Source: an uncultured Clostridia bacterium
GTDB lineage: Bacteria > Bacillota > Clostridia > Lachnospirales > CAG-274
Direction of reading: 5' to 3'
Assembly: GCA_944376805.1 (NCBI GenBank)
Contig: CALWDX010000050.1
Location: 1 to 55,822 of the forward strand
DNA length: 55,822 nt
Of this stretch, positions 26,733 through 35,832 are shown piece by piece. The first letter of the stretch is position 1. Each line of letters begins with the position of its first letter. The position numbers and the translations under genes are program-made. The notes below the pieces were generated by a model that was given only the letters and a program-made list of their open reading frames with translations, made no database searches and was not told where the DNA came from.

Positions 26733-28178
26733 TTATTCTTGCTTTTCAACAAATTTTATAGGTATTCTAACTATAAATGTAGAACCTTCACCTTCTTTAC
26801 TAGATACCTTTATACTTCCTTTATGTAATATTACTGTAGAGTGTGTTATTGATAAACCAAGACCAGTACCACCAGTTTCTCTATCTCTAGTTTTATCTAC
26901 TCTATAAAATCTATTAAAGATTTTTGTTTGTTCTTCTTCATTTATTCCTATTCCAGTGTCTGTAACAGTTATAAATGCATTTTGGTGGTCACAATCTAAA
27001 GTAACTTTAACACTACCTTCACTATCAGTATATTTTATAGCATTTTCTACAAGATTAGAAATAGCCAAACTAAGTTTCATTTCATCAGCATCTATAATAA
27101 CATTTTTTAAATATTCTTTAGATAGAGAAATATTTTTTTGTTCTGCTAAGGGAGTAAGTCTTTTTAATATATCATCTAACATTTTATCAAGGTCAGTTTC
27201 AGCTATATTAAGACCAGCTTCTCTATAATCAAGCTTAACTAAAGCTAATAGATTATTTACAATTTCAGTCATTCTGTCTATTTCTGAATTTATATCTTGT
27301 AAAAATTCAATATACATTTCAGATGGGATATCTTCTTGTAAAAGGATAGAATCACTTAATACTTTTATAGAACTAAGAGGAGTTTTTAATTCGTGAGAAA
27401 CATTAGAAACAAATTCTTGCCTTGAAGCATCTATTTGTTCAAGTTTTTCTGTCATAGTATTAAAAGCTTCACCTAATTTAGATATTTCATTATTACCATT
27501 TATTTTTACTCTTTGATGTAGTTGACCTTCTGTTATTTCATTGATACTTTTTAATATTTTATTTAAAGGTGCTATAACTATTTCTGAAGCAAAAAATACA
27601 AAAATACCAATTATAATACTTATAAAAATAGTTAAAATAAACCATTTTTGGCTAACACCATCTATTAAAAGTTCAGAATCTTCAAAAGAAGAAACTAAAA
27701 GTACAACACCTTTTTTATGAGAAAATGGGTCTTCTATATAACTAGAAGCATATAATGTACTTTGATTTTTATAATATGTAGAGTTATTTTTACCATCTAA
27801 TGCTAATATAACTTCAGGTATTAAAAAGGTTTTACCAATATCAGAATTATTTGTATCTAAAATAACAATACCATTATTATCAATTATTAAAATTCTAAAA
27901 TTTTCTTCAATACTTTTGTCTTCTAATGATAATAAAAGCTCATTTTTTTTATCTTCATTGTATAGATAGTTGCCTTCTTGTATCATAACAGCTATTTTAT
28001 TTGCTTGATATAGAAGTTCTCTTTCTTCAACATCTTTAAAGTAGGATTCCATAGTATTTTTCATAGTATTAGAAAAAAATACTAATGGAAAAAAGCTTAT
28101 AAAAAAGAAACATATGAAAAGTTTAGCTCTTAAAGATTGATACCATTTTACTTCTTTATTACTGAAAATAATAACCAA
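26733..28178 (-). CDS. Membrane sensor histidine kinase (WalK/PhoR-like)
   Basis: A kinase of about 481 residues with two membrane segments flanking an extracellular sensor domain of about 120 residues. A HAMP linker follows, then a HisKA domain with the phosphoacceptor in NVSHELKTPLSS and a HATPase_c domain (NLVENAIKYTD, DTGIGI, GGTGLGLSI). It phosphorylates the response regulator upstream of it. The start is uncertain. The frame is open to a GTG at 28211; I choose the TTG at 28178, which overlaps the regulator by 20 bases, and an ATT start further in is possible. The signal is unknown. Confidence 0.88.
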   Translation of the reverse strand: MVIIFSNKEVKWYQSLRAKLFICFFFISFFPLVFFSNTMKNTMESYFKDVEERELLYQANKIAVMIQEGNYLYNEDKKNELLLSLEDKSIEENFRILIIDNNGIVILDTNNSDIGKTFLIPEVILALDGKNNSTYYKNQSTLYASSYIEDPFSHKKGVVLLVSSFEDSELLIDGVSQKWFILTIFISIIIGIFVFFASEIVIAPLNKILKSINEITEGQLHQRVKINGNNEISKLGEAFNTMTEKLEQIDASRQEFVSNVSHELKTPLSSIKVLSDSILLQEDIPSEMYIEFLQDINSEIDRMTEIVNNLLALVKLDYREAGLNIAETDLDKMLDDILKRLTPLAEQKNISLSKEYLKNVIIDADEMKLSLAISNLVENAIKYTDSEGSVKVTLDCDHQNAFITVTDTGIGINEEEQTKIFNRFYRVDKTRDRETGGTGLGLSITHSTVILHKGSIKVSSKEGEGSTFIVRIPIKFVEKQE

Positions 28179-28848
28179 CCCCCCATTTAGTATGAATATA
28201 TTTTGGTTCACTAGGGCATTCTTCTATTTTTTCTCTTAACCTTCTAACATGTACATCTACACTCCTTACATCTCCAGGGTAACCATAACCCCAAATAGTA
28301 TCTAAAAGATTTTCTCTACTATAAACTTTTCCAATATTTTTCATTAAAAGTTCTAAAAGGTCAAATTCTTTAGCAGTAAGATTAATTTCTTTTTGGTTTA
28401 TAAATGTACGTCTAGATTCAGTATTTATTTCTATATCTCTTATTTTTAATATATTTTTATTTTGAATAGGTGTTTCAACTTTTTTTACACTTCTTCTTAA
28501 TATTGCTTTTATTCTTGCTTTAAGTTCTAATATGTTAAAAGGTTTTGTTATATAGTCATCAGCACCATATTCAAGACCCATTATTTTATCCATATCTTCA
28601 CCTTTAGCTGTAACCATTATTATAGGTACATTTGAAAATTCTCTTATCATTTGACAAGCCATAAGACCATCTATTTTAGGGAGCATAACATCTAATAATA
28701 TTAAGTTATATTCATTTTCTTTAGCAAGTCTTAAAGCCTCCTCACCATCATAGGCAACATCTACTTTCATTCCTTCTTGTTCTAAACTAAATTTTATACC
28801 TTTTACAATAAGTTTTTCATCATCAACAACTAAAATTTTTCTATCCAT
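28159..28848 (-). CDS. OmpR-family response regulator
   Basis: This 229-residue regulator has a receiver domain (acidic pocket D9/D10, phosphoacceptor D53 in LLDVMLPKIDG, Lys in VTAKGED) and an OmpR/PhoB winged helix (TAKEFDLLELL, then DVHVRRLREKIE and the terminal WGVGYYFQ). It is WalR-like in sequence style, but the walH/walI/walJ genes are absent, so I leave the symbol empty. It overlaps the kinase gene and lies 14 bp after the comEA-like gene. All face the same way, so this pair is likely transcribed with competence genes. Confidence 0.92.
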   Translation of the reverse strand: MDRKILVVDDEKLIVKGIKFSLEQEGMKVDVAYDGEEALRLAKENEYNLILLDVMLPKIDGLMACQMIREFSNVPIIMVTAKGEDMDKIMGLEYGADDYITKPFNILELKARIKAILRRSVKKVETPIQNKNILKIRDIEINTESRRTFINQKEINLTAKEFDLLELLMKNIGKVYSRENLLDTIWGYGYPGDVRSVDVHVRRLREKIEECPSEPKYIHTKWGVGYYFQ

Positions 28849-28862
28849 ATATAAAAATCTCC

Positions 28863-29279
28863 TTAATCAACAGTTATTAAATTTTTAATTTTTTCATAAG
28901 TTTTTTCACCAATTCGGTCAACTTTTTTTATATCTGAAATATCATAAAACAAAGAAATATTTTCTCTATAATTTATTATATTTTCAGCTAAAGTATCACC
29001 AATATTGGGTAATGTTTTTAATGTTTCTTTATCGGCAATATTTATATTTATAAGTTCATTACTATTTTGTATGTTATTTTCAGTTTTGTCAACATCTAAA
29101 GTATTAATATTTGTTGAATTTTTATTTAATTCATTATTTTCTATATGTAAATTATTATCATATTCACTTACATTTATAATAAAATCTGAATTTTTATTAT
29201 CATATGTACTACGATTTATATAAATACAACTAGATATTATACATAAAATAGTTAGTAATATAGTATATTTATTTTTCAT
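28863..29279 (-). CDS. comEA: ComEA-like helix-hairpin-helix DNA-binding protein
   Basis: A 138-residue protein with an N-terminal membrane anchor (residues about 5-20), then an Asn-rich low-complexity stretch (about 25-75) and a C-terminal pair of helix-hairpin-helix motifs (INIADKETLKTLPNIGDTLA near 78-97, and VDRIGEKTYEKI). ComEA binds incoming double-stranded DNA at the cell surface and passes it to ComEC. The SLBB domain usually found between the anchor and the HhH pair is not recognisable, so this is a minimal or diverged version. The ATG follows GAGGAG. It is the first gene of the long minus-strand run to holA. Confidence 0.82.
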   Translation of the reverse strand: MKNKYTILLTILCIISSCIYINRSTYDNKNSDFIINVSEYDNNLHIENNELNKNSTNINTLDVDKTENNIQNSNELININIADKETLKTLPNIGDTLAENIINYRENISLFYDISDIKKVDRIGEKTYEKIKNLITVD

Positions 29280-29306
29280 AAAATCTCCTCAATCAATTTT
29301 AAAATA

Positions 29307-29335
29307 TTGAATTTATTAAAAAAATATTATATAAT
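29307..29335 (+). promoter_or_regulatory. Promoter for dacA
   Basis: TTGAAT (29307-29312) and TATAAT (29330-29335) are separated by 17 bp, about 50 bp before the dacA ATG, in the divergent gap with comEA. Confidence 0.7.
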
Positions 29336-29388
29336 AAAAAAATGTAATTTTAAATAATAAATAATAGCTAAAGGAAGAGGGCACAATT

Positions 29389-30864
29389 ATGAATTTTTCA
29401 AAGTATTTAAAAAGGTTTATATGTCTTATATTATTATATACGATATTTATTTCAAATACTAGTACATTTTATATTTTTGCTAATGAAGTTACAACAGAAA
29501 CTAGTTCACAAGAAAGTAGTGATAATAAAGAAGACAATACCAATGAAAATACAACACAAGAAACAGAGCAAAATGTAGAAGACCCATTAAATTTAACAGC
29601 ACAATCGGCTGTATTAATTGATGCTAAGACAGGCATTGTAATATATGATAAAAATAAAGATGCAAAGTCTTATCCAGCTAGTACAACTAAAATTTTAACA
29701 GCTTTATTAGCTATTGAAAATACTAAACCAACAGACATATTAACACATTCTCATAATGCAATTTTTAATATAGGCCCAGGTAGTAGCCATATAGGTATGA
29801 GAGAAAATGAACAAATAATAATGGAACAAGCATTACATGGTGTTTTATTGGCTTCAGCAAATGAAGTTTGTATGGCTATAGCAGAGCATGTGTCAGGAAC
29901 TGTTGAAGATTTTGTTGACCTTATGAATAAAAGAGCAAAAGAAATAGGTGCTAAAAATACACATTTTGCAAATCCTCACGGATTTCATGATGAAAATCAC
30001 TATACAACAAGTTATGATATGGCACTTATAATGAAAGAAGCTATAAAAAATCCAGAGTTTATAAAATATATAAGTACACCTAGTTATAAAATACCAGTAA
30101 CAAATATTGTTAATGAAGAAAGACCATTAAATAATTCTAATAAACTTATTTTAAAAAATTCTAAATATTATTATCAATATTGTGTAGGAGGTAAAACTGG
30201 TTTTACAGATGAAGCAGGTAATACATTAGTTACATATGCTAAAAAAGGTAATATAGAACTTATAGCAGTTGTAATGAAAGATGAAGGTTCTAAAACTTAT
30301 GAAGATTCAAAAGCTTTATTTGAATATGGATTTTCTTCTTATGAACAAAAAGAAATATTTAATAAAGAAGGTTATAAAAATAAAGCTAATGTTGTTCAAA
30401 CATTTAAAAATGAAGAAATACCTTTAGGTGAAGTATATGTTTTACCAGAAGATAATCTTTCATTAAGTTTACCTACTAGTGTTGATGTAGAAAAAATAGA
30501 GAAAGTTTTTAATGTACCAAAAGGTGTTGAAGGACCTATAAATGTTGGTGATAAAGTTGGAACATTAGATTTTATATATGAAGATATAAAAATAGCTTCA
30601 GTAAATCTTTTATCTGAAGATAAAGTTGATATAATAGATGAAGCTACACTTGAAAGAAAAGAAAAAATAAAAGATATTTGGCAAATTACATTAAAAGTTT
30701 TAAAATATGTATTAATAGGATTAGGAATATTTATTGTAGTATTTTTTGTGTTGATTTTTATTATAAGAAATATAGTTAAATTTAAAAGAAGACAAAAAAG
30801 AAGAAATAGATATGGAAGTAGACCTATAAAACCTATGAAAAATAATAAAAGACGTAGAAGATAA
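29389..30864 (+). CDS. dacA: D-alanyl-D-alanine carboxypeptidase (DacA/DacF type)
   Basis: A 491-residue low-molecular-weight penicillin-binding protein. It has a signal peptide (residues 1-31), a Ser/Thr/Glu-rich linker (about 32-62) and a transpeptidase-fold domain with ASTTK (SxxK, near residue 100), SAN (SxN, near 158) and KTG (near 269). A PBP5 C-terminal domain follows, then a C-terminal membrane helix (about 445-467) and a strongly basic tail (KRRQKRRNR and RRRR). It trims the terminal D-Ala from peptidoglycan stem peptides. The extra transmembrane helix and basic tail replace the usual amphipathic anchor. Monocistronic. Confidence 0.93.
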   Translation: MNFSKYLKRFICLILLYTIFISNTSTFYIFANEVTTETSSQESSDNKEDNTNENTTQETEQNVEDPLNLTAQSAVLIDAKTGIVIYDKNKDAKSYPASTTKILTALLAIENTKPTDILTHSHNAIFNIGPGSSHIGMRENEQIIMEQALHGVLLASANEVCMAIAEHVSGTVEDFVDLMNKRAKEIGAKNTHFANPHGFHDENHYTTSYDMALIMKEAIKNPEFIKYISTPSYKIPVTNIVNEERPLNNSNKLILKNSKYYYQYCVGGKTGFTDEAGNTLVTYAKKGNIELIAVVMKDEGSKTYEDSKALFEYGFSSYEQKEIFNKEGYKNKANVVQTFKNEEIPLGEVYVLPEDNLSLSLPTSVDVEKIEKVFNVPKGVEGPINVGDKVGTLDFIYEDIKIASVNLLSEDKVDIIDEATLERKEKIKDIWQITLKVLKYVLIGLGIFIVVFFVLIFIIRNIVKFKRRQKRRNRYGSRPIKPMKNNKRRRR

Positions 30865-30870
30865 TTAAAT

Positions 30871-30899
30871 ACCCCCTTTAGTTTTAAACTAAAGGGGGT
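30871..30899. terminator. Bidirectional terminator between dacA and hpf
   Basis: ACCCCCTTTAGTTT pairs with AAACTAAAGGGGGT over 14 bp around a single T, a strong GC-rich stem between two convergent gene ends. Confidence 0.85.
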
Positions 30900-30905
30900 T
30901 ATATT

Positions 30906-31448
30906 TTAATATTCTGGGTCTATAAGACCGTAAGAACCATCTTTTCTTTTATAAACAACATTTATTTCATCTGTTGAAGAATTTCTAAATACGAAGAAAT
31001 TATGAGAAACAAGTTCCATTTCCATAACAGCTTCTTCTGGGTCCATAGGTTTAATATCAAATTTTTTAGTTCTATCTATTTTAATAGTATCTTCACCATC
31101 TTCAACGTCTAAGCCCATAGAAACAGCTTTTAACTCATCAGCGAATGAAGAATCCCTACGAGATTTATCTCTTAAACGGCTTCTATATTTAACCATTTGT
31201 TTTTCTAATTTATCAACTACTTCATCAATAGCAGCATACATATCATCTTTAGTAACTTCTGATCTTAAAACCCTTTTTGGAAGCATAACAGTAACTTCTA
31301 TTTTATGGTCTAATTTAACAACAGATAAAGTTACATTTATATCTGTATTTTCAGGAAAAAGCCTTTCTATTCTATTAATTTTACTTGTAATTTTTTCTTT
31401 TAAAGCGTCTGTAACAGTTGTATTTTTTGATTTGAATGTATAACGCAT
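30906..31448 (-). CDS. hpf: Long-form ribosome hibernation promoting factor
   Basis: This 180-residue protein has an N-terminal HPF/YfiA domain (residues 1-95), which plugs the decoding centre of the 30S subunit. After a linker comes a C-terminal dimerisation domain (about 120-180, KKFDIKPMDPEEAVMEMEL to DGSYGLIDPEY), which pairs 70S ribosomes into 100S dimers. I start at the ATG at 31448, eight bases after GGGAG; an in-frame GTG nine bases upstream lies in the Shine-Dalgarno. Terminators flank both ends. Confidence 0.95.
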   Translation of the reverse strand: MRYTFKSKNTTVTDALKEKITSKINRIERLFPENTDINVTLSVVKLDHKIEVTVMLPKRVLRSEVTKDDMYAAIDEVVDKLEKQMVKYRSRLRDKSRRDSSFADELKAVSMGLDVEDGEDTIKIDRTKKFDIKPMDPEEAVMEMELVSHNFFVFRNSSTDEINVVYKRKDGSYGLIDPEY

Positions 31449-31593
31449 AACGAACACTCCCTTTTTTATCCTTATAATTAGATAATCAATTTTAATTGTT
31501 TATCTTTATATATATATTATTCTACAAATATAATAAAAATCCTTTTAATTTTTATAAAAAAAACTAACAAAAAATAATAAAAAAATATGTAAA

Positions 31594-31641
31594 AATATAC
31601 TAAAAACATTTTATTTTTGTATAAAGTGTTTTTAGTATATT
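31594..31641 (-). terminator. Terminator after the FMN_bind-like gene
   Basis: A 20-bp nearly perfect stem (arms at about 31594-31613 and 31620-31641) is followed, reading minus, by a run of T. It lies 17 bp beyond the stop of the minus-strand gene and also isolates hpf. Confidence 0.75.
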
Positions 31642-31658
31642 GAAATTAAAATATGAAA

Positions 31659-32063
31659 TTATTTCTTTGCTTGTTCTAAAGCTTGTTCTACTGCTTTAAC
31701 TAATATATTACTAGTCATAGAATTGTCAACAGATGCAGTTATATCAGTGTTTTGATTTTCTATAATTTGTACAGAAATATCATCAATAGAACGTTCAAAA
31801 AGAGGGTAAAAAACTTCTTGAGTTTCTCCCATATTAACAAGTTCTATATCTAATATTTCATCTTTTGAAACTGTAACTTGAACAGATACAGGGTTACTAT
31901 GTAGTACTATATCAGAAGAATATGTTCCTGGTTTGTATGCTGTTTTATTATTTTTTGGTATAAAGAAATATACAATAACTCCTAAAATAATAATACCTAC
32001 AATAGTTAATAATATTTTTTTTATAATATCTTTAAGTTTTACAACAACTATTTTTGTGCTCAT
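31659..32063 (-). CDS. Membrane-anchored FMN_bind-like protein
   Basis: A 134-residue protein with an N-terminal membrane helix (about 18-37) and an extracellular domain of the FMN_bind shape: YKPGTYSS, then a beta strand pair (VSVQVTVSKDEILDIELV) and a terminal helix (NILVKAVEQALEQAKK). In covalent flavoproteins of this family (RnfG, NqrC) the FMN is attached to Thr in S-G-A-T. Here the matching stretch reads ITASVDNSMTSN, so covalent FMN is doubtful. I start at the ATG at 32063 after AAGGAGGTG. The function is open; it may be an electron-transfer or small ligand-binding domain. Confidence 0.7.
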   Translation of the reverse strand: MSTKIVVVKLKDIIKKILLTIVGIIILGVIVYFFIPKNNKTAYKPGTYSSDIVLHSNPVSVQVTVSKDEILDIELVNMGETQEVFYPLFERSIDDISVQIIENQNTDITASVDNSMTSNILVKAVEQALEQAKK

Positions 32064-32163
32064 ATAAAACACCTCCTTATAATAATATATTTATATTTTT
32101 ATTACAATAATTAAAAAAATATGTTAAAATAATAATAATTAATATATAAGATAGGGTGATAAA

Positions 32164-35100
32164 ATGAAATTACAATATATTTTTGGTAAAGCTGGTAGTG
32201 GAAAATTAGAACACTGTTTAAATGAAATATTAATAAGGCAAGAAGAAAAATATGTTCCTTCTGTTCTTATTGTTCCAGAACAATTTACATTGCAAGCTGA
32301 AAGAAAAGTTATAGAAAAATCAAAATCAAAAGTTTTATTTAACACATATGTTTTAAATTTTAAAAGACTTGCTTATCGTGTTTTTTCAGAATTAGGTATA
32401 TCTAATAAAAAACCTCTTGAAGATATAGGAAAAACTATGGTTTTAAGAAAAATATTATATAATTTAGGTATAGTTGAAATGCTTCAATATTTTTCAGAAA
32501 AATCTTATGCTAATATAGGACTATTAGAAAAAATAGGGGATATAATAAAAGAATTTTCAGAGTTTGGAGTTAGTATTGAAAGTTTACAAGAAGTAATAAA
32601 TAATATTGATACTACAAAAAATGAAAATTTAGCTTTAAAATTAACAGATTTAAGACAAATTTATAAAAATTATAATGAATTTATTAAAAGTGATTATATA
32701 ACAGATGAAGGTATTTTAGATATTTTAGTTGAAAAAATAAATGAATCTAATATTATAACAAAAGATACACAAGTATTTATTTATGGGTTTGAATCTTTAA
32801 ATAATCAAGAACTAAATATTATTTATAAACTTTTTGAAAAATGTGAAAAAGTAAATATGTATTTTACATTAAATAGTAATATAACTTATTTTGAGAAAAT
32901 AAATCCTTTTGACCATTATTTTTATATTAAAAGTACTATTAATAAAATAAATGATAAAATAGTAAATAAATTAGGAGTAACAGTTGAAAAATCAATTTAT
33001 TTACCAGAAAATAAAAGACACATAAATAATAAAGAATTATATTTTTTAGAAGAAAATTTTTTAAAATATAATAGTAAAAAATATGTTTATGATGTAGAAA
33101 ATATAAATATATGTTGTTGTAAAAATAAATATGTAGAAATAGAAAAAGTATCAAAAATTATTTTAGAATTAGTTAAAACTAAAGGGTATAAATTTAAAGA
33201 TATTACAATAATATTAGGTGATTTGTCATACCAAAAAAATATAAAAATGTTTTTTAATAAATATAAAATACCATACTTTTTAGATGATAAAAAGAAAATA
33301 ATTAATCATTGTTTAGTAGAACTTATAATGTCAGCCTTAGATATTATTATATATAATTTTCAATATGAAAGTATTTTTAGATATTTGAGAACAGGTATAT
33401 TAGATATATTAAATACTTATGATATAACAAGTGAAGATATTAATTTAATAGAAAATTATATTATTAAATATGGTATAAAAGGTGAAAAATGGAAAAAAGA
33501 CTTTACATATGGATTTTATGAAAATTCTGTTTTTACATATGATAAAATAAATAATATTAGAAAAAATATTTTAAAAAGTATTTCTAAATTAAATATTAAA
33601 AAAAATAAAAAATATACTGTTTTAGATATAAGTAAATCTATATTAGATTTTTTAGTTGATATAAATATAGAAGATGCTATAAAAGCTATAATGGATAGAG
33701 ACAGAGAACTGTTTGCAAAAGGTATTATAAAAAATGCAGGTGTTGTAGATGAACATATGCAAGTTTTTAATGGTATATGTGAAATATTACAAAAATTTGT
33801 TGATATATTAGGTAATGAAAAAATGACAATAGAGGAATATAGTAAAATTTTAAAATCTGCCTTTGATAAAGAAACTATAAGTATAATACCACCTACACAA
33901 GACCAAGTTTTAATAGGGGATTTTGCTAGAACAAAAATAACAGATAATAAAGTATTAATAGCTATGGGTATAAATGAAGGGAATATACCTTCATATAAGG
34001 AAGAAAGCCCATTTATATCTGATAATGAAAAAGTATATTTATTAGCAAATGGTATAGAAATGAGAGCTAGTTCTATTTCTAGTATATCAACAGAAATGTT
34101 AAATGTATATTCTTTAATTTTAAAACCACAAGATAAATTATATTTAACATATTGTATAAGTACATTAGAGGGAAATAGTAAAAAACCTTCTGTTGTTATA
34201 GAAAAAATACAAAATATTTTTCCAAAATTAGTAGAAACTAAAGAAGAAAATGATATTGATTTAATTTCTTGTCCAGAAATTTCTTTTGATAATATTTTTA
34301 AAAGTTTTAATTATATAAAAGATATTGATGATAATGTTAAAGATGTTTTTACTTGGTTTTTAAATAATAAGGAATTTTCACAAAAGGTACAACATATAAA
34401 AGATGGAATTTCTAAAATACAAGATAATGATGATGACTATATAAATAAAAATTTATTATGTAAAATTTATGAAGATAATACTATATTTTCTAGTGTGTCA
34501 AAACTTGAAGAATTTAAAAAATGTCCATTTTCATATTTTTTAAAATATATTTTAAATATAAAAGAAAGAGATACTAATATTTTAGATTATTTAAAACTGG
34601 GCAATATTTATCACAATATATTAGAAGAATTTTCTAATAAAATATTAAAAGATAATATAAATATTGAAAATACAACAGAAAAAGATGTATATATATTAAT
34701 TGATAATATTGTAGACAATATATGTAAAAGTGATGATTTAATAAGTATGTTTGAAGCCTCTGCAAAATATAACTATTACATTAGTAGAATAAAAAAAATT
34801 GTAGGTATGTCTGCTAATGCTATTGTAAATCAAATAAAAGATGGTTCTTTTATACCTAAATATTTTGAAATAAATTTTGATGGAATAGATAAAAATAGTA
34901 AGGTATATAACAATATTAAACTTGATTTAGAAAATAATTATGAAATGGTTTTAAAAGGTAAAATTGACCGTGTTGACAAACTTTATATAGATGATAAAGA
35001 ATATATAAAAATATTAGATTATAAATCTTCAGATAAAAGGCTAAGTGTTGAAAAAGTATACTATGGATTACAATTACAAATACTTATGTATTTAGATACA

Positions 35101-35592
35101 TTTATAAAAATAGAACAAAATATGCTTAATAAAGAAATATTACCAGCAGGTGCTTTTTATTTTCAAGTTAAAGAAGATATGGTGGAAAATGATTATAGTA
35201 AAGATAAATTTGAATCTAAATTTGACCTAAAAGGTATAATAGCTAAAGATGAAAATGTTATAAAGGGATTTAATAAAAATGTAGAAAGTAAAAAAATCAG
35301 AGGGGTTTCAACTAGTGAAGCTATATCTTTAGAGGAATTTAAAGATTTATTGTTATTATCTAATATAATAACAAAAGAAATAGGTAATGATATAGTAACA
35401 GGTAATATAAAAGTTCACCCTTATAAACATAAAGAAGAAACAGGGTGTGAAAATTGTAACTATACAGATATTTGTAATTTTGAAATTTTAAATAAAAAGC
35501 AAAAATATAATAACTTTAGAGAATTACCAAAAGAAGAAGTTTGGAGAAAAATTAAAGAAAAAATACAAAAAGAAAAAATAGATAAAGAGTAA
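32164..35592 (+). CDS. addB: AddB helicase-nuclease subunit
   Basis: The 1142-residue AddB subunit of the AddAB complex resects DNA double-strand breaks for recombination. The N-terminal P-loop reads FGKAGSGKLEHC (residues 7-18), where the usual Ser/Thr after GK is Leu. The C-terminal RecB-like nuclease is intact (GKIDRVD, ILDYKSS), and so are the four cysteines of the 4Fe-4S clamp (FKKCPFSYFLKY plus GCENCNYTDIC near the end). The partner addA, normally directly downstream, is not in the window. A decayed gene and accessory genes occupy that place. The ATG follows AGGGTGATAAA. Confidence 0.92.
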   Translation: MKLQYIFGKAGSGKLEHCLNEILIRQEEKYVPSVLIVPEQFTLQAERKVIEKSKSKVLFNTYVLNFKRLAYRVFSELGISNKKPLEDIGKTMVLRKILYNLGIVEMLQYFSEKSYANIGLLEKIGDIIKEFSEFGVSIESLQEVINNIDTTKNENLALKLTDLRQIYKNYNEFIKSDYITDEGILDILVEKINESNIITKDTQVFIYGFESLNNQELNIIYKLFEKCEKVNMYFTLNSNITYFEKINPFDHYFYIKSTINKINDKIVNKLGVTVEKSIYLPENKRHINNKELYFLEENFLKYNSKKYVYDVENINICCCKNKYVEIEKVSKIILELVKTKGYKFKDITIILGDLSYQKNIKMFFNKYKIPYFLDDKKKIINHCLVELIMSALDIIIYNFQYESIFRYLRTGILDILNTYDITSEDINLIENYIIKYGIKGEKWKKDFTYGFYENSVFTYDKINNIRKNILKSISKLNIKKNKKYTVLDISKSILDFLVDINIEDAIKAIMDRDRELFAKGIIKNAGVVDEHMQVFNGICEILQKFVDILGNEKMTIEEYSKILKSAFDKETISIIPPTQDQVLIGDFARTKITDNKVLIAMGINEGNIPSYKEESPFISDNEKVYLLANGIEMRASSISSISTEMLNVYSLILKPQDKLYLTYCISTLEGNSKKPSVVIEKIQNIFPKLVETKEENDIDLISCPEISFDNIFKSFNYIKDIDDNVKDVFTWFLNNKEFSQKVQHIKDGISKIQDNDDDYINKNLLCKIYEDNTIFSSVSKLEEFKKCPFSYFLKYILNIKERDTNILDYLKLGNIYHNILEEFSNKILKDNINIENTTEKDVYILIDNIVDNICKSDDLISMFEASAKYNYYISRIKKIVGMSANAIVNQIKDGSFIPKYFEINFDGIDKNSKVYNNIKLDLENNYEMVLKGKIDRVDKLYIDDKEYIKILDYKSSDKRLSVEKVYYGLQLQILMYLDTFIKIEQNMLNKEILPAGAFYFQVKEDMVENDYSKDKFESKFDLKGIIAKDENVIKGFNKNVESKKIRGVSTSEAISLEEFKDLLLLSNIITKEIGNDIVTGNIKVHPYKHKEETGCENCNYTDICNFEILNKKQKYNNFRELPKEEVWRKIKEKIQKEKIDKE

Positions 35593-35595
35593 AAA

Positions 35596-35814
35596 ATGAT
35601 ATATTTTATATCAGAGTTAGATTTTTATCACAAAAAAATAATTAAACATACAAATTGATGTTTTACAAATGCTGAAAGTATGAACAAAGTATTAATAAGA
35701 AAAATGAATAAAACTATCATAAAAATAGATGAATTTTATATTTTAGGTGATATTACTATGAAAGGAACTAATTATGTTAATACTATTTTAGGGTGTTTTC
35801 AATTATTAGATTAA
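35596..35814 (+). pseudogene. Remnant of a calcineurin-like metallophosphoesterase gene
   Basis: Translation from the ATG at 35596 gives MIYFISELDFYHKKIIKHTN, then TGA (35656-35658). In the same frame it continues CFTNAESMNKVLIRKMN and DEFYILGDITMKG to TAA at 35812-35814. This follows the start of the small metallophosphoesterase family, usually MIYFISDLHFGH and later a DEVYILGD block. The metal-binding D-x-H has become E-L-D, an in-frame stop interrupts it, and the reading frame ends before the expected GNHD motif. It begins four bases after addB. I judge it dead; readthrough would still lack the ligands. Confidence 0.75.
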
Positions 35815-35832
35815 TAAAGGTAGGTGTGTAAA

